From: Cochleicola gelatinilyticus
GTDB lineage: Bacteria; Bacteroidota; Bacteroidia; Flavobacteriales; Flavobacteriaceae
Assembly (NCBI RefSeq): GCF_001637325.1
Contig: NZ_LRXL01000037.1
Location: 124,001 to 188,000, forward strand
Direction of reading: 5' to 3'
Length of the DNA stretch: 64,000 nucleotides
Below are positions 1-9,076 of the stretch, piece by piece. The number at the start of each line of letters is the position of its first letter. Position 1 is the stretch's first letter. The notes beneath the pieces are model-generated. The model worked only from the letters and a program-made list of their open reading frames with translations. It was not told the origin of the DNA and made no database searches. Made by a program: the position numbers and the translations under genes.

Positions 1-406
1 GTACTCTTATAAAACTTACTAGACCGACAACGAGATATACCAGTATGAGTACAAAAATATAATTTCGGCTCATTGGAGGTACGTTTGTCACCTTCAAATT
101 GGTTAAAAAAATGAAATTTCCAAAAATGGTAAGTAAAATTCCGTAGGTAGAAAAAACGATTGCGAAAATTCCGTAGATTATAAATAGTTTGTAGTTACTT
201 CGAAACACATACTTCGGAATTAAAAAATAAGCAAAAAAGTATGTCGTCCCCATAGTTATTGGCAATAAGAAACTTGAGAAATAAAAGACGTACGAGGAAT
301 TGGTGGAATTATAACTGAAGAAATACACAAAAAAGAACCACACGCCAACCCAGAAAAGTATGTGAAGTGGTACAAACTTAAAATTGCTGAATTGGAAATC
401 GTTCAT
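1..406 (-). CDS. sensor histidine kinase, LytS/YehU type, N-terminal part (cut by window edge)
   Basis: Reading the minus strand from the ATG at 404-406 gives an open frame of 135 codons to the window edge. It begins MNDFQFSNFKFVPLHILFW and is strongly hydrophobic, with about four membrane segments (near residues 13-33, 40-62, 72-98 and 116-135) separated by short polar turns such as FLIPKYVF. This is the usual layout of the membrane sensor part of Bacteroidota LytS/YehU-type kinases, in which a His_kinase and an ATPase domain follow and a LytTR response regulator is often the next gene. Neither the kinase domain nor a regulator lies in the window, so the call rests on the membrane segment alone. 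It could instead be another four-helix membrane protein. Confidence 0.6.
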   Translation of the reverse strand, partial: MNDFQFSNFKFVPLHILFWVGVWFFFVYFFSYNSTNSSYVFYFSSFLLPITMGTTYFFAYFLIPKYVFRSNYKLFIIYGIFAIVFSTYGILLTIFGNFIFLTNLKVTNVPPMSRNYIFVLILVYLVVGLVSFIRV

Positions 407-737
407 TTAACGAAGATGGTGATTTTTTTATGGAAATCGAATTTTTTGAGACGAGTAACCAATTTTTATAGGCGTTTAAATATTTAGTCTGTTACATTAT
501 ATATTTTTTCAACGTCTTAAATATCTTAGTCGTAGTTAGATTTGTCTAGGCTAGGTTGAGAATATTCGATTTCGTAATCGTCTATAAAAAAGAGGTTATG
601 CTATTTATTTAATGCTTTTTTTAGGTAATTGGTTTTGCTTTTCTAGAACATGAATTATGTTACAGAATTAATAATTTAAAGTCCGTTATTTAATACATCA
701 TCGCCATTTTTAAATTGCTTTAAATTTTTGAAAACAT
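407..737. other. intergenic, nothing recognised
   Basis: AT-rich 331-base spacer between the edge-cut kinase and the 3' end of the SMI1/KNR4 gene. I see only very short open frames, no stem followed by a T run, and no tRNA-like fold. Confidence 0.5.
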
Positions 738-1373
738 CTATCTTTTTATTGGTTGATCTACAATAAATTCCTTTCTCCAATCAGAGATGTCATCACTAAT
801 ATCAAAAAACTCATCAAATTCTTCGGCAGGTGTTTCGTCATAATATTGATTCATCTTTTTTATAAAACCCCTAAGACTTGGCGCAATTACGGGCCTGTCA
901 TCATATTCATTCCAATATGCTACCAGTTGCCCTTTTTCTCCGGTAAATACGCCTTCCAGATCATAGCAGATAGAACTGCCACCTCCGTTACCAAAAATGG
1001 GTAACCAGTTTTTGTTCCACCAATTTTCAATAGTAAAATCATGGCCTATCATATCCGTAAATTCTTTATTTGCTGATAAGACTTCTTCTAATGGCTCAAA
1101 TAATGAATTATTTACCAAGGCTTCATAACAGTTAGGTGCTTGGCCGTTTTTCCATAAATAAAGTTGCTTTAGGTCACTTGGCAACTTGATGTTAAATTCA
1201 ATTTCTAACTTTAAAATTTGCGCTTCAGACAAAGGTTCTTGAAGCTTAGTATAATAGTCTGGACGTTTTTCTCTTAAATGACTGTCAAGTTTTTCTAATT
1301 CAATTTTCATTCCTTCATTATGATAAGAATTTATAAAAAAACCTAAAGTTATAAATATAAGAAAGAATCTCAT
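738..1373 (-). CDS. SMI1/KNR4 family (SUKH superfamily) protein
   Basis: The 211-residue translation carries the SUKH signature: LPSDLKQLYLWKNG at residues 64-77, then WLPIFGNGGGSSICYDL at 123-139, then VAYWNEYDDRPVIAPSLRGF at 151-170. The C-terminus (180-205) is acidic. Family knowledge: SUKH domains are common as immunity proteins of polymorphic toxins, but many bacterial members stand alone with unknown roles. No toxin gene is adjacent here. The first 20 residues (MRFFLIFITLGFFINSY) look like a membrane anchor or signal peptide; the alternative start is Met22 (codon at 1308-1310), which would give a cytosolic protein of 190 residues. I kept the longer form because the ATG at 1373 follows an AT-rich stretch usual for this group, but either is possible. 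Confidence 0.8.
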   Translation of the reverse strand: MRFFLIFITLGFFINSYHNEGMKIELEKLDSHLREKRPDYYTKLQEPLSEAQILKLEIEFNIKLPSDLKQLYLWKNGQAPNCYEALVNNSLFEPLEEVLSANKEFTDMIGHDFTIENWWNKNWLPIFGNGGGSSICYDLEGVFTGEKGQLVAYWNEYDDRPVIAPSLRGFIKKMNQYYDETPAEEFDEFFDISDDISDWRKEFIVDQPIKR

Positions 1374-1694
1374 TTTAGTGTGTGATTACATAATTAGGAG
1401 ATGCGTGAATTTTGATGTAGTGTGTTCTTGTTCCATCTTTACAGGGAAATTTTATGTTTTAAAATCTATAGGGATAATTAAATTTTTTCTAAACAATTTA
1501 AATTAAAAGGGTAGTGGCTAATTCAAATATACTATAAATAACTCCTGTAGAAGGGTTCGCAATAATTACAAACAACTAGCATAAGTTATCTTGTTATCTA
1601 CCGCATTAAATAAGTTGCTCATCGCAAATAAATAATAAAACATACAAATTTACTTATGTTTGATAGCATTATTGAAATAGATTAAACAAACTGG
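1374..1694. other. divergent intergenic region, no gene seen
   Basis: This 321-base AT-rich spacer lies between the divergent SUKH gene and the serine hydrolase and must hold both promoters. I could not find a convincing TTG/TAnnTTTG pair, a small gene or a terminator in it. Confidence 0.5.
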
Positions 1695-2939
1695 ATGAAA
1701 AAATTAAAACGAATCTTTCTGCCAATAGTAGCAATTATACTTTGGACTGTTTTTGTAGCGGCAGGTTTTATAAATGGATTTCTTTTGAGACCAATTACCT
1801 CCGAAACTTCTTCGGAAGAATTTATCAAAGCATCAAAAGAGGAAATAAGTGCAGAATTCGTAGGGAATCTTGCTATGATACTAATAGAAAATGGGGTCCC
1901 TTCTGAAAGTTATTTCTATGGCATCGACAATGAAACTATAACCGAGAATACCGTATTTCAAGTGGCCTCTATAAGTAAATGGGTGACCTCTTGGGGAATT
2001 TTTAAACTTATAGAAGACGATAAATTGGCTTTAGATACGCCTATAGAACACTATTTAACGAGATGGCATCTCCCAGAAAGCGAATTTGACCACGATGAAG
2101 TGACGGTTCGATCTTTATTATCACACACCTCTGGACTTGTGGATGGATTAGGATACGATGGTTTCTATTCTCAAGAAAAAGTGCAGACGATAGAAGCCTC
2201 CTTAACGAGAGCCGCAGATGCCCCTTATTCTGAAGGAATAGCAAAAATAGGTAATGAACCCAACACGCAATATCAGTATTCTGGTGCAGGATATACCATT
2301 CTTCAGTTGCTAATAGAAGAAGTGAGTGGGCAATCGTTTCAGCAGTACATGACCGAAAATATTTTCGAACCATTACAAATGAACAATTCAACCTTTATAC
2401 TTTCAGAAAAGCCAAGTGTTCAAGTTGCAACTTGGTATAAAGATGATGGCAGTGTTTCAAAACCAGTATATTTTACAGCATTGGCAGCGGCGTCTTTATA
2501 CACGAGTGCTTCCGATTTATCGAAATTTGTAATAGCTAATAGTGCTAAAAATAATGTGCTATCTATAGAGACACTTGAACAAATGCATGCTCCAGAGGCA
2601 TTTCAACATTCGTATGCAGTTCATGCCGCCGGTCCAGCAATTTATGGAGGAACGGAAGGAAATGCTCCAGTAATTGGGCATGATGGAAGCAGTGATCGAC
2701 CTGTAATTAACACCGCAGCACGACTTATCCCAGAGACTAAAGACGGGATTGTAGTATTAGAAATGGGAAATCATGGCATGGCATCTAGGCTCGCGGATGA
2801 ATGGATGTTTTGGAAATTAGAAATTGCAGATTATGTAGTGATGCAACGAAACAAATCGTACCTCATCACTCTTTTAATTATAGGGTATTTAGTTATTATT
2901 TTTGGAGCGGTAGTTATTATTCGTAGAGCAAAGGCGTAA
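1695..2939 (+). CDS. membrane-anchored serine hydrolase, beta-lactamase/PBP4* family
   Basis: A 414-residue protein with a membrane segment at residues 8-30, a serine hydrolase domain at about 45-370 and a second membrane segment at about 384-408 (SYLITLLIIGYLVIIFG), so both ends are anchored with the domain outside the cytoplasm. The SxxK motif is S92-I-S-K95, the second motif is Y195-S-G, and an HDG motif (usual position of KTG/HxG) lies in GHDGSSDRP near 330. This matches class C beta-lactamase-like enzymes that act as peptidases or esterases rather than resistance enzymes. The substrate cannot be told. The next gene starts 37 bases downstream on the same strand, so the two are probably cotranscribed. 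Confidence 0.85.
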   Translation: MKKLKRIFLPIVAIILWTVFVAAGFINGFLLRPITSETSSEEFIKASKEEISAEFVGNLAMILIENGVPSESYFYGIDNETITENTVFQVASISKWVTSWGIFKLIEDDKLALDTPIEHYLTRWHLPESEFDHDEVTVRSLLSHTSGLVDGLGYDGFYSQEKVQTIEASLTRAADAPYSEGIAKIGNEPNTQYQYSGAGYTILQLLIEEVSGQSFQQYMTENIFEPLQMNNSTFILSEKPSVQVATWYKDDGSVSKPVYFTALAAASLYTSASDLSKFVIANSAKNNVLSIETLEQMHAPEAFQHSYAVHAAGPAIYGGTEGNAPVIGHDGSSDRPVINTAARLIPETKDGIVVLEMGNHGMASRLADEWMFWKLEIADYVVMQRNKSYLITLLIIGYLVIIFGAVVIIRRAKA

Positions 2940-2975
2940 CACTTATAACTATTAATATTCTTAAAAACACAAACG

Positions 2976-3323
2976 ATGTTTAATAGACTACAAGAAGGAG
3001 GACCAATTTTTATGTACCCTATTCTATTTTTATTTATTGTATTGGTAGTGCTATTTGTGAGAGCGCTTATGGTATCTAAGGTGCGTGTTGAAATGATAAC
3101 ATTATTAAGCTCAGTAGGTCTTTTAGCCCTTGTCTGGGGAGTATTGGGTCAAGTGCTTGGGTTGATTAATGCATTCGATGCTGTCGAGGGACACAATGAA
3201 GTTACTATTACTATTCTTGCTGAAGCATTAAAGCTTACATTTTTGCCCGTTTTATTTGGCTTAGTAACGTTTTTATTCGCAAGAATCGGTATTTTAATAT
3301 TACAGGTAAAAACAAAGAAATAA
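2976..3323 (+). CDS. small MotA/TolQ/ExbB-like membrane protein
   Basis: A 115-residue protein with three hydrophobic segments (about 10-30, 40-65 and 85-110). It opens with EGGPIFMYPILFLFI, and the stretch GQVLGLINAFDAVEG at about 58-72 resembles the conserved region of MotA/TolQ/ExbB proton-channel proteins, where a G-LG-I-AF signature precedes the last helices. It is about half the length of a normal ExbB and lacks the large cytoplasmic loop. No ExbD/TolR partner lies beside it, so whether it forms a proton channel is doubtful. It follows the serine hydrolase closely and ends 5 bases before the convergent lipoprotein gene. Confidence 0.65.
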   Translation: MFNRLQEGGPIFMYPILFLFIVLVVLFVRALMVSKVRVEMITLLSSVGLLALVWGVLGQVLGLINAFDAVEGHNEVTITILAEALKLTFLPVLFGLVTFLFARIGILILQVKTKK

Positions 3324-3328
3324 AATGG

Positions 3329-3709
3329 CTACTCTAGCTGTATGAAATAAAAATCAGATAGTTCTGATAAAAAGAGTTGTCCTTCAGAGTTTATCGAGAA
3401 ATTAGATGTTTCCATTTCTTCCCCGAAATTTAGAGTTAATGTATTTTCTTTAGTTCTCCAATTAAATTCCAAGGCGGAGGATGTTAGTGGTCCAGAACCA
3501 TCTAAAGGCCCGATTCGCTCAATTATCACACCTGTATTATCTGCGTTAAAAGTGATTTTATATTCAAATTCATCACTAAAATCACTTCTTTGCCATTCAC
3601 CAACTAAATCTAAATTTTGAGTCACCTCATTGTCATCATCGCTACAAGATAAAACTGAAAAAGCCACGATAAATATGAGTACTGATTTTAAAACTCCAAA
3701 GGTTTTCAT
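3329..3709 (-). CDS. lipocalin-like lipoprotein
   Basis: A 126-residue protein with a lipoprotein signal peptide. The lipobox is VLSC with Cys22, followed by the acidic SDDDNEV that often marks export to the surface in Bacteroidota. The mature part carries LVGEWQRSDFSDEFEYKITF, a GxW start followed by alternating strands, as in small lipocalin-like domains of this phylum. No catalytic residues are seen. It converges on the MotA-like gene with only a 5-base gap and no visible terminator between them. Confidence 0.7.
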   Translation of the reverse strand: MKTFGVLKSVLIFIVAFSVLSCSDDDNEVTQNLDLVGEWQRSDFSDEFEYKITFNADNTGVIIERIGPLDGSGPLTSSALEFNWRTKENTLTLNFGEEMETSNFSINSEGQLFLSELSDFYFIQLE

Positions 3710-3840
3710 AGATACTAAACGTTGTAAATAATTAATAAAGGTAAAGATATAAGTAAAAGGGGGTGAGAATAAATTTGGAGCTTTGTAAAGATATAAAAAA
3801 TTATGAAAGAACTATTACATAAACATAGTTACCCCAGTGG

Positions 3841-5946
3841 TTACGAAATGTAGTTCCAGATATTTTTGTATTTCGTTAATTGAGCAAAGGTGTTTTGTAT
3901 GGTTTTATTCTCAGGTTTTCTAAGTACTGGGTCGTCTTTGAGAACTTGAATGGCATAGCTTCTAGCTATTTTTAAAATTTCGGAATCTTTAATTATGTCT
4001 GCAATTCGTAAGTTTAATACACCACTTTGTTGAGTGCCCATAATATCTCCAGGACCTCTTAATTTAAGGTCAACTTCTGCAATTTCGAATCCGTCGCTTG
4101 TACGTGTCATGGTTTCAAGACGTGTTTTAGCATCTGCAGAAAGCTTATGGCTCGTCATTAAAATACAAAAACTTTGTTCGGCACCCCGACCTACACGACC
4201 CCTTAATTGATGCAGTTGAGATAATCCAAAACGCTCTGCACTTTCAATTATCATGACACTTGCATTGGGAACATTTACCCCAACTTCTATAACTGTAGTG
4301 GCGACCATAATTTGAGTTTCTCCTCTTACAAAGCGATCCATCTCAAACTCTTTATCGGCAGGTTTCATTTTTCCGTGCAAAATAGAAATTTGATATTCCG
4401 GTTGCGGAAATTCACGAACAACACTTTCGTATCCATCCATTAAATCTTTATAATCTAAAGCTTCACTTTCCTGTATTAATGGGTACACCATATAAACCTG
4501 TCTACCCTTTGAAATTTCGTCTCTAATAAAGCGAAAAACCTTCAGTCTATTAGCGTCAAAACGATGCACGGTATTAATGTCTTTTCTTCCCGGTGGAAGT
4601 TCGTCGATCACACTAATGTCTAAGTCGCCATACACGCTCATTGCAAGAGTTCTTGGAATTGGGGTAGCGGTCATTACCAATACATGTGGTGGGTATTCAT
4701 TTTTATGCCAAAGTTTGCTTCGTTGGGCAACACCAAAACGATGTTGCTCATCGATAATTGCAAGTCCTAAATTTGAAAATTTTACTTTATCTTCGAGCAA
4801 GGCATGCGTACCAATAAGCACATCTAAAGAGCCATTTTGTAATGACTCGTGAATTTTTCTCCGTTCTGAAGCTTTGGTTGAGCCAGTAAGAAGTTTAATA
4901 CTGGTGTTGAGTGGTTTACATAATTCAACTAAACCGTTATAATGTTGTACTGACAAAATTTCAGTCGGCGCCATTAAACAGGCTTGAAAGCCGTTGTCAA
5001 GTGCTATTAATATTGACAATAGCGCTACAATGGTCTTCCCGCTTCCTACATCACCTTGTAAAAGGCGATTCATTTGAGCGTTACTGCCAAGGTCATTTCG
5101 AATTTCTTTCACTACCCTCTTTTGAGCATTGGTTAATTCGAAGGGTAAATGTTTGGTATAAAAAGTATTAAAATTCTTTCCTATTTCTTTAAATGGATAC
5201 CCTTTAATTTTCGCTTTATGAACCAAATTTTTACGGATCAACTGTAGTTGAATATAGAACAATTCTTCAAATTTTAGGCGGTATTGAGAACGTGCCAATT
5301 TTTCCTGACTCGTAGGAAAGTGAATGTTGAATAAAGCCTCGCTTTTTGAGAGTAGCTTAAGCGAGTTGCGTATGCTTTCAGAAAGGGTCTCAGAGAAGCG
5401 ATTTTTCGAGGCCATAAACAACTCTTGCATAAGCGTATTTATCACTCGATTTGTAACTCCGCTATTGGCTAATTTCTCTGTAGAAGGATACACAGCTTGC
5501 ATGGCAGAACGCAAACTTTTTTCATGGTCTTTCTGTAATTCCATCTCGGGATGAGGCATCGAAAAGGTACCGTTATAAAAATTTGTTTTGCCAAAAATCA
5601 CATAAGGAACATTTAATTTTAATTGTTCCCGAATCCATTTTTGTCCACGAAACCAAACCAATTCCATGACCCCAGTATCATCTCTAAAAGTAGCCACTAA
5701 ACGCTTGCCTCTTTTTTGTTCTACCGTTTTAAAATGAGTAATTTTCCCTGTAATCTGTACTTCGGCATTGGTTCGTTGTAATTGTCCTATTTTATAAAAT
5801 TGTGTACGATCCAAATAACGGTTCGGAAACAAATTTAATAGATCTTGAAAGGTATGAATGCCCAGTTCCGATTTCAACAAATTAGCGCGATTTGGACCGA
5901 CGCCTTTGAGATATTCTATAGGTGTTTGCAGAAAATTAGCATTCAT
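3841..5946 (-). CDS. recG: ATP-dependent DNA helicase RecG
   Basis: RecG remodels stalled forks and Holliday junctions in the cytoplasm. The protein has the N-terminal wedge/OB region (FLQTPIEYLKGVGPNRA, then KRLVATFRDDTGVMELVWF), Walker A GDVGSGKT about 300 residues in, the DEQH box in IIDEQHRFG, TATPIPRTLA, and the helicase C-terminal motifs VIEVGVNVPNA and QLRGRVGRG. Length is about 701 residues, normal for the family. The open frame extends upstream to a GTG at 5985, but I chose the ATG at 5944-5946 because MNANFLQTPIEYLKGVG matches the usual RecG start. It is divergent from the M1 peptidase gene, with about 90 bases between the starts. Confidence 0.95.
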   Translation of the reverse strand: MNANFLQTPIEYLKGVGPNRANLLKSELGIHTFQDLLNLFPNRYLDRTQFYKIGQLQRTNAEVQITGKITHFKTVEQKRGKRLVATFRDDTGVMELVWFRGQKWIREQLKLNVPYVIFGKTNFYNGTFSMPHPEMELQKDHEKSLRSAMQAVYPSTEKLANSGVTNRVINTLMQELFMASKNRFSETLSESIRNSLKLLSKSEALFNIHFPTSQEKLARSQYRLKFEELFYIQLQLIRKNLVHKAKIKGYPFKEIGKNFNTFYTKHLPFELTNAQKRVVKEIRNDLGSNAQMNRLLQGDVGSGKTIVALLSILIALDNGFQACLMAPTEILSVQHYNGLVELCKPLNTSIKLLTGSTKASERRKIHESLQNGSLDVLIGTHALLEDKVKFSNLGLAIIDEQHRFGVAQRSKLWHKNEYPPHVLVMTATPIPRTLAMSVYGDLDISVIDELPPGRKDINTVHRFDANRLKVFRFIRDEISKGRQVYMVYPLIQESEALDYKDLMDGYESVVREFPQPEYQISILHGKMKPADKEFEMDRFVRGETQIMVATTVIEVGVNVPNASVMIIESAERFGLSQLHQLRGRVGRGAEQSFCILMTSHKLSADAKTRLETMTRTSDGFEIAEVDLKLRGPGDIMGTQQSGVLNLRIADIIKDSEILKIARSYAIQVLKDDPVLRKPENKTIQNTFAQLTKYKNIWNYIS

Positions 5947-6036
5947 AAAACGAAAATACCAATTTCTTTGGAAGGGTGAATCCACTTGCCTTAAAATTTG
6001 TAATTTGCAACAGAGAACCCCACTCCAAATAATTCC

Positions 6037-8103
6037 ATGATAAAATACATTTTTTTATTGTTCATCTGCAGCACTGTTGGTTTCGCACAACAAACCGATG
6101 TAGTAGATTTTATTACTATTGAAGCAATAGTACAACCCATTCCTTCTGAAGAAAAAATAAAAGGAACCATGCAAGTTTCATTTAAAATGCTTCAGTCGAC
6201 CGATTCTATTTATTTAGATGCACATGCTATGAAGCTTACCTATCACGATGATGTAGCAGGTATTCGCGAGATATCTTCATCTGCTTCCGAAGATAAGATT
6301 TGGTTAAAAGCTAACTTTAAAGCTGGGAAAGTTTATAAAACATTTATTTCTTTTGAAGCAATTCCGAAACAGACGTTGTATTTTACGAACGATCAAGTCT
6401 GGACGCAGGGACAGGGGAAGTATACTTCTCATTGGCTTCCCAGCATCGACGATATGAATGATAAAATAGAATTCGATCTCACCATTGTTGCTGCGCCCGA
6501 AAAAACAGTCATTGCGAACGGCAAACTGCGTTCAAAACGCACCGAAACAGAATTTTCTTATTGGAAGTACGACATGCAGAAGCCTATGTCGAGTTATTTG
6601 GTGGCATTTGCGATTGGTAATTTTGTAAAGAAGGATATAAAATCTGACTCTGGAATTCCTATCGAATTGTACCTATCTAAAATTGATAGTGCTCTTTTTG
6701 AACCAACCTATCGGTACACAAAAACCATATTCGATTTTTTTGAAAAAGAGATCGATGTTCCGTATCCGTGGCAAAATTATAAACAAGTTCCTGTACGTGA
6801 TTTTCTATATGCGGGGATGGAAAATACCACAGCCACTATTTTTTCTCAAGCCTTTGTCGTGGATAGCACCGCTTTTAAAGATCGAAACTATGTTACTGTG
6901 AACGCTCACGAATTGGCTCACCAGTGGTTTGGTGATTTGGTTACCGAAACCGAAGGAACACACCACTGGTTGCAAGAAGGCTTCGCAACATATTATGCGC
7001 TGTTAGCTGAAAAAGAAATTTTTGGAGACGACTATTATTATTGGAAATTGTTTCAGTCTGCCGAGCAATTACAAGCGTTGAGTGATGACGGAAAAGGAGA
7101 AGCTCTTTTAAATGCCAAAGCTAGTTCTCTTACGTTTTATGAAAAAGGGGCGTGGGCATTGCATTTACTTCGGGAGTTAATTGGTGAGGAATCTTTTAAA
7201 AGTGCCATAAAAAATTACCTTCAGAAATACGCCTATAAAAATGTAGAAACGTCCAATTTTATTGATGAAGTAAAAGCGGTTAGCAATGTGGACCTTGCGC
7301 AATGGGAAGCGGATTGGTTGCATCAAAGTGCTTTTAAAGCGGAACAAGCTTACCAATCTTTGAAACAATCTGAATTTATAAATAACTATTTTGAAGTTGC
7401 AGCCTTACGAGGCGTTCCGTTACAGGACAAGAAATCTCTACTAACTACAGCGCTTACCTTTCCAAATGATTTTATTGGGCAGGAAGCCATTTATCAATTA
7501 GTGGGAGAGCCGCTTACAGAAACACTTCCATTATATAAAAAGGCGTTTGAAAGTAACAATCTCTTTGTGCGACAAGCAATTGTTATTTCTACGGAAGAAA
7601 TTCCAGGACAATTAAAAACCAATTTCGAATCTTTACTGAAAGATGATTCGTATGTCACGAAAGAAGCTGCGTTATACGGTTTGTGGCTTCAATTCCCAAA
7701 AGACCGCACTGCGTATTTGAATGAATTGAAAGATGTAATAGGATTTCAAAATAAAAATATTCGTCAATTATGGCTAGCGCTTGCATTGGTTACCGAAGGA
7801 TACGAAACCGCTTTTAAAGAGAGCTTTTTAAACGAGTTAAAAGGCTATTCCTCATCCGATTTTAGTTTTGAAATTAGAGAAACTGCCTTTGGGTATATTC
7901 ATGAGCTTCAGTTGTACGATAAAGAAATATTGAAAAATCTTGTTTCTGCTTCTGTACATCATAATTGGCGTTTCAGAAATTATGCAAGAGGATTGCTTTC
8001 CGAAGTATTTAAAAACGAAGCGTATAAAGCAACTTTATCAGGATTAATGAAGGAACTTTCAGAAAAAGAAAAACGATATTTAAATTCAAAATTTTTAGAA
8101 TAA
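6037..8103 (+). CDS. M1 family zinc aminopeptidase
   Basis: A 688-residue secreted peptidase that removes N-terminal residues from peptides. The signal peptide is residues 1-17 (MIKYIFLLFICSTVGFA). The substrate-binding AGMEN motif is at 259-263 and the zinc site is H291-E-L-A-H295 with Glu314 in LQEGFATYY, so the active site is complete. The C-terminal part (about 450-688) is the helical repeat region of M1 enzymes. Length is somewhat shorter than PepN (about 870) and near that of other Bacteroidota M1 peptidases. Its stop codon is immediately followed by the ATG of the patatin gene, so the two are an operon with likely translational coupling. Confidence 0.93.
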   Translation: MIKYIFLLFICSTVGFAQQTDVVDFITIEAIVQPIPSEEKIKGTMQVSFKMLQSTDSIYLDAHAMKLTYHDDVAGIREISSSASEDKIWLKANFKAGKVYKTFISFEAIPKQTLYFTNDQVWTQGQGKYTSHWLPSIDDMNDKIEFDLTIVAAPEKTVIANGKLRSKRTETEFSYWKYDMQKPMSSYLVAFAIGNFVKKDIKSDSGIPIELYLSKIDSALFEPTYRYTKTIFDFFEKEIDVPYPWQNYKQVPVRDFLYAGMENTTATIFSQAFVVDSTAFKDRNYVTVNAHELAHQWFGDLVTETEGTHHWLQEGFATYYALLAEKEIFGDDYYYWKLFQSAEQLQALSDDGKGEALLNAKASSLTFYEKGAWALHLLRELIGEESFKSAIKNYLQKYAYKNVETSNFIDEVKAVSNVDLAQWEADWLHQSAFKAEQAYQSLKQSEFINNYFEVAALRGVPLQDKKSLLTTALTFPNDFIGQEAIYQLVGEPLTETLPLYKKAFESNNLFVRQAIVISTEEIPGQLKTNFESLLKDDSYVTKEAALYGLWLQFPKDRTAYLNELKDVIGFQNKNIRQLWLALALVTEGYETAFKESFLNELKGYSSSDFSFEIRETAFGYIHELQLYDKEILKNLVSASVHHNWRFRNYARGLLSEVFKNEAYKATLSGLMKELSEKEKRYLNSKFLE

Positions 8104-9018
8104 ATGCGAGCATTGGTAATTAGTGGTGGAGGTAGTAAAGGGGCATTTGCAGGTGGTGTTGCACAGTATCTCATGGAAGAATTGCACCATGATTACGATA
8201 TTTTCGTAGGTACTTCGACAGGAAGCTTGCTTATTTCTCATTTAGCTTTAGATAAGATCGAGAAAATGAAACAAGTGTATACATCTGTAAATCAGAACAG
8301 CATTTTTAGCAATCGTCCATTTTCAGTAAAGAAAACAAAATATGGCGGCAAGGAAATTGGGATCGATCATTTTAGTGTATTACGAAATTTTCTACGAGGT
8401 AGTAAGACTTTCGGAGAAAGCCACAATTTAAGAAAACTGATTAAAGAAAATTTTACGGAAGTAGAATTCAATCAATTAAAACAGAGTAATAAAGAAGTTG
8501 TGGTAACAGTTTCTAATTTGTCTTTAAATCAAGTTGAGTATAAGTCGATCAACGATTATGATTACGACGATTTTTGTGACTGGATCTGGATCTCTTGCAA
8601 TTATGTTCCGTTTATGAGTTTGGTTAAAAAAAATGGATGCGAATATGCTGATGGTGGCTTTGGAAGTATGGTCCCTATAGAAGAAGCTATCGATAGAGGA
8701 GCCACAACAGTAGATGTAATCATACTTGAAACCGAAGTTGCTTATTACAACCGCCTACCCTCAAGAAATGTTTTTTCGTTGCTCACCAACATGCATGCTT
8801 ATATGCTGGACAGGGTAGAAAAACAAAACATTCGCATTGGTAAATTTGTAGCAGTAAATAACAATGCGATCATTAATCTTTATTATACACCCACTGTACT
8901 TACAACGAACTCCTTGATTTTTGATAAAGTAAAAATGACCCAGTGGTGGGAGAGTGGTTTTAATTACGCAAAACAAAAAAATATAGAATTGAACGAAATC
9001 AAAGAGCAAGACCAATAA
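8104..9018 (+). CDS. patatin-like phospholipase
   Basis: A 304-residue protein of the patatin family, lipid acyl hydrolases with a Ser-Asp dyad. The oxyanion loop is GGGSKGAFAGG at residues 8-18, the nucleophile elbow is G36-T-S38-T-G40, and the aspartate is in A-D183-G-G, so the catalytic dyad is intact. There is no signal peptide and no outer-membrane barrel domain, so it probably acts in the cytoplasm or at the inner membrane. It starts on the base after the stop codon of the M1 aminopeptidase. Confidence 0.88.
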   Translation: MRALVISGGGSKGAFAGGVAQYLMEELHHDYDIFVGTSTGSLLISHLALDKIEKMKQVYTSVNQNSIFSNRPFSVKKTKYGGKEIGIDHFSVLRNFLRGSKTFGESHNLRKLIKENFTEVEFNQLKQSNKEVVVTVSNLSLNQVEYKSINDYDYDDFCDWIWISCNYVPFMSLVKKNGCEYADGGFGSMVPIEEAIDRGATTVDVIILETEVAYYNRLPSRNVFSLLTNMHAYMLDRVEKQNIRIGKFVAVNNNAIINLYYTPTVLTTNSLIFDKVKMTQWWESGFNYAKQKNIELNEIKEQDQ

Positions 9019-9076
9019 TTTATATTTTGTTAATTTTAACGTTATATTATATATTGTAACCCTAAAATCCCAAACG

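Noticed and set aside
2041-2391. Open frame on the minus strand inside the serine hydrolase gene
   Set aside because: It is a shadow of the plus-strand gene, which has clear catalytic motifs.
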